A stretch of 64,000 bases of DNA, taken from the NCBI GenBank assembly GCA_032164295.1, contig JAJHTX010000007.1:904501-968500 (forward strand), given 5' to 3'. This DNA is from Inonotus obliquus (lineage: Eukaryota; Basidiomycota; Agaricomycetes; Hymenochaetales; Hymenochaetaceae). The notes beneath the pieces are model-generated. The model saw nothing but the letters and a program-made list of their open reading frames with translations, did not search any database and was not told the origin of the DNA. Shown here piece by piece: positions 23,924 to 33,896 of this stretch (position 1 is the first letter of the stretch; every line of letters starts with the position of its first letter). The translations under genes were made by a program, and so were the position numbers.

Positions 23924-25667
23924 ATGTCGACCGCTACCCCAATTGTGCGCAAGAAACGTAACTTCAAGGCCCTCCAGCTCGACGTGAGCAAGTCTGCGCA
24001 GCCCCCACCCCCTCAGCCTCCCTTGAAAGCCGAGCCAGTCGCGACCCGCGCGCCGCCCCAGGCCAATGGCCGGAAGCGCCCCCCGCCGATGAAGCTCGCC
24101 GCGCCGAAGGTGAACGCAAACGTGACGCCGGTGGAAGATAATCTTTTGACTGTCAACGGAGACAAATCAAACTCGGCACCCGCAACAGGCGCCCTGTCTG
24201 CGACACGCCCTTATCACAATGATCTGACACAAAAACTCGCAAACCTTGATATGAATGCGGAGACGAAATATGATTTGCGAAATGAGGATCTGAAGGAGCT
24301 CCAAGAGCTTGGTCAGGGTAACGGGGGAAGCGTGAAAAAGGTCCAGCACGTCCCCACAGGGAAGACTATGGCAAAGAAGGTGTGTGGTCTACGGTTTCCG
24401 TTTCCTTGCAATGGCCGTGCACCCTACGCGCTATATTTTGCTGCTTCAGTACATTAGAGCTTTCTGTCGAGGTCCATCTCGGGAGTTATTTTGGTTTGCT
24501 CATTCGGTTTTCCGTGTCGTTCTACACAACTCATCAACTTTTCGATGCTTACAAAATTGACAGATCGTTCTGATTGATGCAAAACCATCTGTGCGGAAGC
24601 AAATTCTTCGCGAACTCCAAATCATGCACGACTGCCACTCCGACTATATCATTTCCTTCTATGGTGCCTTCCTTTCGGATCCAAACATATGCATATGCAT
24701 GGAATACATGGACAAGGGCTCTCTCGATGGTATTTACAAGCGTATCGGCGCTATCGATATCGAAGTTGTCGGCAGAGTCGCGCTTGCCGTTCTAGAAGGC
24801 CTGACTTACCTCTACGATGTTCACAGGATCATTCACAGAGGTGCGTTTGGACCGCGGCTACATCCTTAGCGTCATGCTGACGCGTAATTAGACATCAAAC
24901 CCTCGAATATACTATGTAATTCCTCGGGACAAATCAAGATCTGTGACTTTGGCGTTTCTGGTGAACTCATCAACTCTATAGCCGACACCTTTGTCGGAAC
25001 TTCAACCTACATGAGCGTGAGTTTTGCTTTATAGAATTACAATATAGCTGTTGCTTACTTAGCTTCAAAATGCCTTATATGTACTTTTTATAGCCGGAAC
25101 GTATCCAAGGTGCTCAGTATACTGTAAAGTCAGACGTATGGTCGCTTGGCATTTCGCTGATCGAACTGGCGTTGGGGCGTTTCCCATTTTCCGAGGACGA
25201 CGCGTCGGATTCCGATTTATCTGATCTCGAAGATCTCGAGGGAACGCTTTCACCGCAGCGGCCCGGCTCCCTTCTGGGGCTCCCCACTCCATCTGCCCGT
25301 AAAAGGGATAAGAGCGAAAAGACAAACAAGAAGGATAAGCGGAAAAGTAAGGGTGTCAGCTTGCAAGGAGGTGGAATGACCATGAGTATTCTGGAGCTAC
25401 TTCAGCACATTGTGAATGAACCAGCACCGCGACTAACACCCGAAGGTCGCTTCCCGAAAGAAGCCGATAACTTTGTGGACAGCTGTCTTTTGAAGGATCC
25501 GGACGACCGGCCGACACCAAAAGATCTCCTGGTGGGTGGATCATCGCACGCTGATCATATCCTGTGAGATACTGATCTGGATTCTGTATGCTGAATAGAA
25601 TCACCCCTGGATAGTTCAGTCGCGGAACTCTCCCATCGACCTCGAGGCCTGGGCAAATTCCTTCTAG
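23924..25667 (+). CDS. MAP kinase kinase (Ste7/Fuz7/Mkk-type)
   Basis: A dual-specificity kinase of a MAPK cascade. Exons 23924-24379, 24564-24840, 24892-25016, 25094-25531 and 25599-25667 sum to 1365 nt (454 aa). Residues 9-17 ([10 protein letters not shown]) match a MAPK-docking D-motif (basic cluster, then hydrophobic-x-hydrophobic). A Pro-rich segment follows. The kinase domain has the Gly loop [16 protein letters not shown] split by an intron, CDFGVSGEL, and the MAPKK activation loop [18 protein letters not shown] with phosphorylatable S-x-A-x-T. Before subdomain X there is an acidic then Lys-rich insertion of about 70 residues ([18 protein letters not shown] ... [17 protein letters not shown]), longer than in most MAPKKs. 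The first intron is 184 nt, long for this genome. Pheromone/pathogenicity versus cell-wall cascade cannot be decided here. Confidence 0.94.
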
Positions 25668-27014
25668 TGCCATTTACTTGTTTCTTCACGCGCCTGGTTA
25701 CTGCGCATTTGGCTCGTTTGCCTCTTACTTCCTTATACCCGTTGGTCCAACCACACTCGATGCCATGAAGAGCAAAACGAGATGGGTAGTAGCAGGGGGT
25801 GTTCATTTCTGCATCAACTTGTGCTGGATTCTTCATTTCCCAAGTCTTGCCGTCTGCTTGCACGTCTGCATTTCCTTTCTTTACTCCTATTTGTTTTACC
25901 CTCTTCATGCCGAAATAACTGATGTGAAACAAGCTGTATGTATCTTATAGACTCTTGGATTGGTAACTGAATGGGAACCGAAACAGCATTGAATCGGCTT
26001 TAGATTGCATGCCACCACTAAACCAACGTACATTGATTTTGACCTTTTCGCTAATCGCTTCGGAGATCAGCTAGCAGGATGACAGGTATCGAAAGCTCTT
26101 GCTGCCCAGTGATATGATTGCGATCGTTCGCGTGTACGTAAAGAGAGCAAGCGACCACCGAACACACGTCCGTGGGCAAACTGTAGAGAATAAACGGCGC
26201 ACAGTGTCCGCCTACCCCCGATAACAGTTTCAGTTGCATAGTGATTCTGCGGATGTGAGTATTTTGAAGCACGGAATCTCGCCGCCCCCTAATCCAGGAG
26301 ACTTGACCTGGAGAGTTTTTGGTAACAAGCGATTGACAATCTTTCAGGAAGTCTTCCGTGTCTTCTATGGCACACTTCTGTATGTTAGAGAGCCAGAATC
26401 AAGGCGTATTGTGTTTGGGCATTCATAATCCCGAGCATCAAGAACAAGATCTGGCTCAATATTATCCACCGTGAGTACTTGATAGAAGCTTAACAGTCTC
26501 ATCGGTCATAGTTGTCGCTCGCATTGCCATGCAAAAATATGGAATCAATGTGAGAGAAAATTCTTGTCGAGCTCGCTGTGGGAGGGGAGATCTATTTCTG
26601 GATTGGTGGAAGCAGCACAGATGGACAGGAAAGGAAATATTATGTAATGGATCCTAGAGATTTCCGACGAGTCGGCAGCCGGCACTTGGTTTGGTTTGCT
26701 AACGTCACGATCAGCTTCCGTTCCGCTGTCCAACAGGACCACTCTTTCTACGAGCAAACGTGCCAGATATGCATGAACGTTAGGCGCGGCGAACTGAGTT
26801 CCTCACACTGGATTGGCCGTGTCAGATATAGAGGCATCGTCAAGTGACACCCGCAAAGTGGTACAGTCCCACGTAGAACCTCCTGGGTAGGGATGCGGTC
26901 AGTTTGGAACTGGACTGGAAGAACAATGCATCATCAAATGAACCCCTTTGGAGAGACTACATAGTACTGCGCACGTTCGGCTGGCTCGTCTCTCTTCTGC
27001 CACCCACTACCACC
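25668..27014. other. Intergenic interval, 1.35 kb, with unassigned open frame
   Basis: The first 270 bases are open in one frame but follow the MAPKK stop directly and are probably 3' UTR. At about 26590-26847 (plus) an open frame of about 85 codons (EIYFWIGGSSTDGQERKYY...) has no ATG at its head and no recognised domain. It might be an exon of an unrecognised or decayed gene. The last 150 bases lead into the DUF2235 gene. Confidence 0.4.
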
Positions 27015-28810
27015 ATGTCTTCTGCCTCTTCACCCACCAGCCCTATTAACGGTGATCCTCCCTACAAGCCCAGGGTATTAGTCCTCTGCTTTGATGGAAC
27101 ATCTAATCAGTACAATGGCGATGTATGAAATACCTCCTCATTAACATCTACGCTACTATGAGAGTACTCACGGTCATTTCTCAGAATACGAATGTCGTCA
27201 AGTTCTTTGCCATGTTAGTGTTCCATTTCCCTCGTTGCAAGGATACCCTCTCATTCCAATTCTCTTAGGCTGAGAAAGGACTGTGACGATGAGCAGCTGT
27301 GCTACTATCAGACCGGGGTGGGCACTTATTTGCCACCTGGAATATGGGGCGCAGTGGGAATGTGGGTCGCAAAAGTGATGGATGAAGGCATTGCATGGTC
27401 TGTTTACCGTAATGTAATGAGAGCCACAGCTAACGGATATCAATTCAAAGGTACCTAGATGCCCACGTCATGGATGGCTACAAGTTTTTGATGAAGAACT
27501 ACCGCCCTGGTGATAAAATCACCATCTTCGGATTCTCCCGTGGAGCGTATACGGCCCGTGCTCTTGCTGGTTTCCTCACTAAGATTGGTCTGTTGCCACG
27601 AGACAATGACGAGCAAGTGACGTTCGCATACAAGATGTACAAACGAACGGATCCAGAGGGACTTGTACTGGCTTCTGGCTTCAAGGCAACCTTCTGCCGT
27701 TCGGTCACGATTGAATTTCTTGGTGTCTGGTAATGCCGTAATCCTAGAGTCTAATGCTTTCGAGAGTACTGAATGATTCATTAGGGATACTGTGGCAAGC
27801 ACGGGTATACTTATGAGTAGAAACTTGCCGTTTACGACCAACAACAGTATGATCACGACCTTCAGACACGTTCTATCTTTGGATGAGCGCCGTGCCAAGT
27901 TTGTGCCGACATTCTGGCAACTTTCGACTGCCCAGCCACCTAAGCCAAAGCCTGGCTTGGGTGCCACGCCCGCTGCTCTGAATTCGACAAACGAACCCGC
28001 AAGTCAAAGCCCTCTTCAGGAGTCTCCGACCGTCGAAGGACAAGACGGTGGTCAAGAAGCCCGTTTGCTCCCTTCGAAGGAGAAAGGCAATAAGGTTGCA
28101 GGAAAAAGCAAAAGTTCGTTGCTTCGTCTTGGTCGCGCCATGACGGGTATCCTGAAGCACACTATTGATCCGCAAGAGAGCGAAATAAATGGAACAGATG
28201 TCAAGCAGGTCTGGTTCGCTGGTGGCCATAGTGGTAAGCGTAGCCAATTCTATGAATGAAATGAAGGAGTCTTACATCTACTTGTACTTGACCAGATGTG
28301 GGTGGAGGCGCCGTGAAGAATTCAGATCAATCAACACTATCGGATATCCCGTTACGCTGGATGGTTCGCGAGGTTGTTGCAGCGCAATGCGGTATCCAGT
28401 TTGATGCGGCCGTTATGGCCCAACTCGGCATCCACGTTTCATTGCCAGTACCGGAGTATTATCTAGCAGGAAACTCCAGTAACGGTAGTGCGACTGGCAG
28501 TGTTGGTCCGCTTCCAACTGAACAAGATTGTGCGGCGGATAAAACCGATGCAACGAAGCCCTTGCACGATGAACTTCGCCGGCAGCCGATGTGGTGGATC
28601 CTTGAGCTGATTCCTTTAGCGTTCTCGTGGCAGGACGCGAAGGGCAAGTGGCATACGAAATGGAGACTGCATATGGGGAGAGGCAGATATGTGGACCAAA
28701 TAGGACCACTACTATTCCATGAGACGGTCCGCATGCGTATGAATGATACAAACCTTAGGTACACGCCTGCTGCGAAGTATAAGAAGGGAACAGAAACATA
28801 TGTATGGTGA
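27015..28810 (+). CDS. DUF2235-family alpha/beta hydrolase
   Basis: DUF2235 proteins are alpha/beta-hydrolase-like; bacterial members include T6SS phospholipase effectors, while the role of fungal copies is largely unknown. The start is MSSASSPTSPINGD, then the family opening PRVLVLCFDGTSNQYNGDVN. Further blocks: CYYQTGVGTYLPPGIWG, YKFLMKNYRPGDKITIFGFS leading into the nucleophile motif GFSRGAYTARALAGF, then FLGVWDTVAS and WFAGGHS followed by the DVGGG turn. The acid and base are expected in the WDTVAS and WFAGGHSDVGGG regions. The SLDERRAKFVPTFW block is followed by an insertion of about 100 residues rich in Pro, Lys and Gly (27930-28150). About six short introns. The last visible residues are GTETYVW with TGA at 28808-28810; the extreme 3' end may be longer if a final intron was missed. 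Confidence 0.88.
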
Positions 28811-29445
28811 ATATGCAGAACTCGGTGCGGTGGTATCGTGGGGTGATGATAATGGGGCCTCAACGCGTTCGGACTCATTTCGCACTTCTTCTTTTTGTAT
28901 GCTTTTTCTATTCAATAAACTTCCGCGTAAATTAGCTTTTGCCTTGGCAAGGGGCCGTGCACCCCGATAGATTCTTTGTAGCTCTTTATTCATTGTAATG
29001 CGGCTCTTTATGCATTGTATCGCTTGCTAGTTGTCAATTCAAGAAACGAAACTGGGGGGTCTTCATTTAGAGCAACCGTATTACAGGGTTAGAACTCGTT
29101 ACACATGCATGAACACAGAACGGGGACTGTTTTTTTACTGTCAAAGAAGCGGGCGTAAATTGGCGTGTCTTTTTAAAGACGGGTTGGGTCTTGGCGAGAA
29201 TAACGTGAAGGTCATAAGCACAAGCGGAGAAGAGTCTAGTAAAGAATTTCGATCGAGACATGAAAAAATCGTGTCCGTTGGACAAACACGGAACATTGAC
29301 TCGCTCTTTCGCAAGATCTTTGTCCATCTGTTTTTCCTCCCTTTTTCCCTCTCACTTTCCACGTTCATAAGTATCGTAAATACAGTAAGTAGCAAGTGAG
29401 TCAAAAATGAGTAACAATTAAAAGAAGAAACTCAGATTTGTTGCG
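28811..29445. other. Intergenic DNA between convergent 3' ends
   Basis: 635 bp holding the 3' flanks of the DUF2235 and PAS genes. AT-rich with TTTTT runs; no supported gene. Confidence 0.5.
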
Positions 29446-31165
29446 TTATACGGTGGGAAGTGCAGGTCGGATGATAGCGATGACACCATCCGATTGAGGT
29501 GAAAATATCACATCAACTAGAATAGTATCTCGTGGTGTTGCGTTGACACCTCTCTCAGAAGGTGTACGCATTTTTATTCGGTTGCGGCTCGACGACGGAA
29601 TGGGCGCATCGTTAGTCGTACCTGACGTAGTAGAACTAGCAGTAGAATGCGAATGTGTCGTAGAAGAATTTCCTCTATTCTGCCCATCCCGGTGGGAACG
29701 CCCGCCGGTTGGGTCGGCGTGCGATGTACGACGGGAACGTGAATGCGGAGTTCTCGGCCGAACTCTTTTTTTCCGGAAAATAAAAATTTAGTGATTAGCT
29801 TCCATTTGACTTTCGCGTCCAGAAGGCGAGGCGAAGAGAAGACAAAAAAACTCACGAAGAATCACGTCCTCTTAAGTACAAATGAAATCTATTGAAAGCG
29901 AATCCACCGTCGCTCGGGATTTCATTATCGTATCTTCCCCAACCTTTCACAGCCTGTAAGGCGTTTCTAATCCGAATTTCGTCTCCCGGTGTCACAAAGT
30001 CGAAGAAAGATCTGTTGAGAACCAGAGATCTGGGTATAATATCGTCGTTTGTAGCATAGATGATCGTCGGGGAACTGTTCGAGAACCGATCAAGGACGAA
30101 CGCCACGCGTTTACTTGCAGTTGGCCGTGAGGGGGGTGACAAGCTAAGGCCATGCATAGATTGTGAGATTTCTTCTGATTCGTGCCTCGGAGGAGACGGC
30201 GACGGAGGTTCCAATGAGCTATCCCGAGAATGGGGCGATCCCGAACCTGATGAAGAACCATAGACCGGCGAAGTTGGCGCAGTAATTGGTGGCGGATCAT
30301 TCCAGCGCTGATTTGTGGACCTCGTTAGCTTGCTTCCCATGATCTCAAGTGAATCGTACTCACCCGAAATTCTAGATGCGCGGCATCTGGAGCGATTACG
30401 ATAACTTCTTGGGCGGTGGAGGCGTTATGCATAGCTGTCGTTGTAGATGAAGCGATCGATACAGCGCCAATGAGATGCGGTCCGACTCTGGAACAAGTCT
30501 ACGTAATCAAAGTATCAGTACCAAGACAATTCTTATGCGCAACAATGGCTACGCACAACTGAGCTGAGAACAAAGCGTTTCCTGGGATCGGAGTGCCTAA
30601 CACGGAGATACATGAGACAAGCTGCCTTGTCCTCCGAGATCATCTCCCTATTGACCGATCAGAATCAAACGGAGCGATGAAAGGATAGAATCCATACTGG
30701 TAAGCACGATAGAGATGCGGGGCATCGTCCGGGTGGCAAAAATCATAGGCGGGAGTTCCGATGATCTCTTCTGGCTCAATACCTTCCCGGGGGGGGTCAC
30801 AGACTAAGGACCTTATCGATTGCTAGAGAGATATTGACTCACCTAAAATATCTGAGACGGAACTGGATACGTAGCACGTCTTTCCCTATATGCGGGGATG
30901 AATGTCAGATTTCGTAATATGACAGGCGATTACAAAATGCTTACTTCCTTCCATGCCTCGATGGCTACAACTGGTATTCGTGTGAATCACGCGTCAATAT
31001 TCGTGGTGGGAAAGGATAGCTTACTGAAAGAAATGGACGGTGGACTACTAGCTTCGAAGCCATGGACTCCCGGTGCCACAACGGGCGAAGCAGGTCGGGG
31101 AGTATTGGTGTCTCCAGAGCCCTCTGGAGGGTCGATGAGCTTTGAGATATCCAGCTTGGCGAGTC
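29446..31165 (-). CDS. PAS-domain protein (basidiomycete PAS-fold regulator, White-collar-2-like PAS but no zinc finger seen)
   Basis: A likely sensor or protein-interaction regulator. Minus-strand exons splice to: DISKLIDPPEGSGDTNTPR..., then a 26-nt exon giving IVAIEAWKE, then GKTCYVSSSVSDILG, IEPEEIIGTPAYDFCHPDDA..., QEMISEDKAACLMYLRVRH and CSRVGPHLIGAVSIASS. This is one full PAS fold. A Ser/Pro linker follows. A second conserved region comes next (KRVAFVLDRFSNSSPTIIYA ... FFDFVTPGDEIRIR ... KGWGRYDNEIPSDGGFAFNR), ending LYLRGRDSS. The last exon encodes a Ser/Thr/Arg-rich tail and ILVDVIFSPQSDGVIAIIRP, with TAA at 29448-29446. No GATA zinc finger is encoded in the model. The start is unresolved: no in-frame ATG precedes DISKLID, so a 5' exon is missing. 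Photoreceptor or circadian roles are only suggested by the PAS likeness. Confidence 0.72.
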
Positions 31166-31850
31166 TTGGCTATTCGATTGAGTGGAAGAGTCGATGTAGG
31201 AAGCAGGTACGATTTTGAATGAATGAGAGGTGGGTGGGCGGGGGTATAAAAGCCCAAGTTAAATAGAGACGAGAGAAGGCAGTTGCTGAGAAAACACAGG
31301 CACACGCGTGTTTAGAGATCTAGCTGAGTAGCAGCGCAGGCGGTCATCGATACGCAGTGATAGCGAGATCTGAATCTGTCCTTAAATCTGAGCTTGACGG
31401 CGGCAAAGTGTGTGCACCTACGAGGTCACCGCCGACGCGGAGGGTTCTTTAAGCTAAAGGCAACGTTGTAACCGATGGGTCTTAAGCGACGCAAGGAAGC
31501 ATGGAGAGCTATATGAGGGACAAAAGAGGGTTACAGAACAGAAAGAGAGAACGGATTATGCAGGCTGTTGAAGGGAGGATGAGGAGGACCAACCCCCGCC
31601 GCGTTCACCTCGTAAATTCCGCCGACTGGAATCCATGAAGATCATCGACAAAACATCCACCCAGATCTCAAAAAAAGATCTCGGCAATTCTATTTTGCTT
31701 ACGTACAGAATTCCCTTTCTTGTAAATTTCCCAAAAATTATTCTTCTTGGCTATCCCCTTCAACCTCAAAGGCCGAGCATTGCACCTTAACCTTGTCTTT
31801 GTCGGTCCTCCACCTGGCCTAGTCATCATTGCCCCTTGATAGCCATCACC
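31166..31850. promoter_or_regulatory. Divergent region between PAS gene and TRM61
   Basis: 685 bp between outward-facing genes. It has an ACGCGT in a palindromic context (CACACGCGTGT, 31301-31311), a TATA-like GTATAAAA at about 31253-31260 on the plus strand (read toward TRM61, far from it) and pyrimidine-rich leader sequence before 31851. It probably also hides the missing first exon of the PAS gene. Confidence 0.4.
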
Positions 31851-33781
31851 ATGTGGTCAACAGCGAGAAATATCGCTGCTGGCGATCTTGTCATCCTCTG
31901 GCTCGTGAGTGTTTTTCCTTGTTTCCCCATCCCCATGCTCGATATCTCGCTTTAGACACGCGATTCAGTCCAACCTCTCACCGTCACACCTGGTCAAGAA
32001 TTCAACGGCAAGTTCGGAGTCTATTCTCATTCTGATCTGGTCGGCATTCCATTCGGCTCCAAGGTGGGTTCGCGGAATGGCAAGGGATTCATCCATGTGC
32101 TGCGTCCCACTCCTGAGCTCTGGACTATGGCACTTCCACACCGCACTCAAATACTATACATTGCGGATATTGCGTTCATTATATCTTATCTGGATATAAA
32201 ACCCGGTAGCCAAGTCGTGGAAGCAGGTAAGACTATTGACATGTAATGATGGCCACTTCATACAGCGTTAAAAATCGCGCCCCCTTGCTCACCTTCTTTC
32301 GTTCTTGGACTTATCTTGTGTAGAATTATGTTCTCGTGTTCACAGGATCTAATCAGTAATCTATAGGAACGGGGTCTGGCTCTTTCTCACACTCTGTTGC
32401 GCGAACCATAGGCCCCAATGGACATTTATATTCTTACGAGTTCCACGAAGCAAGAGCTAATAAAGCACGGTGGGTCCATCGGGTTCTCAAAATTTGTTTA
32501 GATTCGTTATCTCAATCCCTTTCGTCCAATAGAGAAGAATTTCGGAATCATGGACTTTCGGAAATTATCACATTGACTCATTGGAATGTTTGCAAAGACG
32601 GTTTTACAGTCGTCGACCAAGTGGACTCAGGTCTGCGAGTCTATATATCTGATCCAGCTAGATTCAGGCTAAACTCCATCGGTTCTAGTGTTCTTAGATC
32701 TTCCTGCTCCATGGGATGCCGTCGTGCACGCGAAAAAGGCCTTGCGGGTGAGTTTTCAATTCAAACTGGCTTTTCAAATTCACTGGAATGGCCGAGTAAT
32801 GATTGGATCCCGCTTGATAATAAAGCAAATTGTTTACTTGTGCTACTTCTTTCATCTCCGCTCTACAGTTTCTGTGCGCTCATGGCTTGATTTATCTTGC
32901 TTTAAATCTGCAGAAAGATCGGGCAACACGAATATGCTGCTTCAGTCCGTGTATAGAGCAGGTTCTGCGAACAATTGCGGCGCTCAATGATGCGGGATAC
33001 ACTGGTAAGTCTATTAGAAGCCCTCCCTTTCTGATTTGATGCTATCCTGGATGCTACTTTGACACCATCCTCAAATGACGCTTCTTGTCTGATAGATATA
33101 ACGATGTACGAAACGCTTCTCCGTCCTTACGAAGTCCATACAGTTCCAACTCTTCAGCCTATTGGAGAAGTTAGCGACAAATTGAAGCAGCAAGAAGCAA
33201 GACGTGAATACAAACGGCGCCAGCAGATAGCAGCCTCCCAGGCCAGGAAGGAAAAGGCTCAATCAGAGAAGAAACGAAAGCGGAGCATGCGGGAATCCGA
33301 AGAACTTAAAAATAAAAACGATGGTAGTGATGGGGTGGTGAAGTTGGAAGACTCTGCAGACGTGACTGATACTGGTACGGAGACGAAAAAGATACGAGTG
33401 GGAGAAGATGGGTTGGGTCAGGGTCACACAAGCTCTATGGAACCAGCAAACATCGGCGGCCCATCAATCTCGGAAATTACAGAAGATTTAAAAGTACCAC
33501 CATCGCTCTCCTGTGCCGAAAAGCAGTTAGAAATGACCGAGGACGCCGTGCGCGCGGACAGCTCAGCCGAGCACGGACCCGTGCATAAACCTCCACCGGT
33601 TCCTACCGATTCAGAATCATCAAAAATGGTTGTTTCTCGAGTTATAAACGAGGTTCGCGGGCACACTTCCTATCTGACCTTTGCCACTCTCCTTCCGAGT
33701 CACCCACCCGGAGGAAACTCACATTTACTCTCGGATACGACTGAATGCAATGACGAGAACGCTCGCAAAGACGTGACATGA
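31851..33781 (+). CDS. TRM61: tRNA (adenine-58-N1)-methyltransferase, catalytic subunit
   Basis: Trm61 pairs with Trm6 in the nucleus to make m1A58 in the T-loop of tRNAs, including initiator tRNA-Met. Start MWSTARNIAAGDLVILWL; intron; then DSVQPLTVTPGQEFNGKFGV with GFIHVLRPTPELWT and LPHRTQILYIADIAFI, all family blocks. The SAM-binding motif is split across the intron before 32370 (VVEAG joined to TGSGSFSHS), followed by HLYSYEFHEARANKA. The substrate motif FLDLPAPWDAV is encoded near 32690. After the core, a Lys/Arg/Glu-rich segment (ARREYKRRQQIAAS ... KKRKRSMRESEEL) looks like a nuclear localisation signal and linker. The classic Trm61 end RGHTSYLTFATLLP follows, plus a 27-residue tail. 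The TGA is at 33779-33781, 115 bp from the RAD4 stop. Confidence 0.94.
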
Positions 33782-33896
33782 TTAGATTTGATTTTAGAGA
33801 GAACTTGCGATTAATTGTGCTGGTACGTTGCTTCTAAAGAAATGAAATGATAGCATCCCCAACGCTAAAGCAGATGATAAGAATAATTTGATATGC

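Noticed and set aside
25678..25950. Open frame of 90 codons just after the MAPKK stop
   Set aside because: Starts 10 bp after the stop codon, has no domain and is best seen as 3' UTR.
33424..33666. Minus-strand frame across the TRM61 3' exon
   Set aside because: Antisense shadow; the TRM61 frame continues to its conserved C-terminus.
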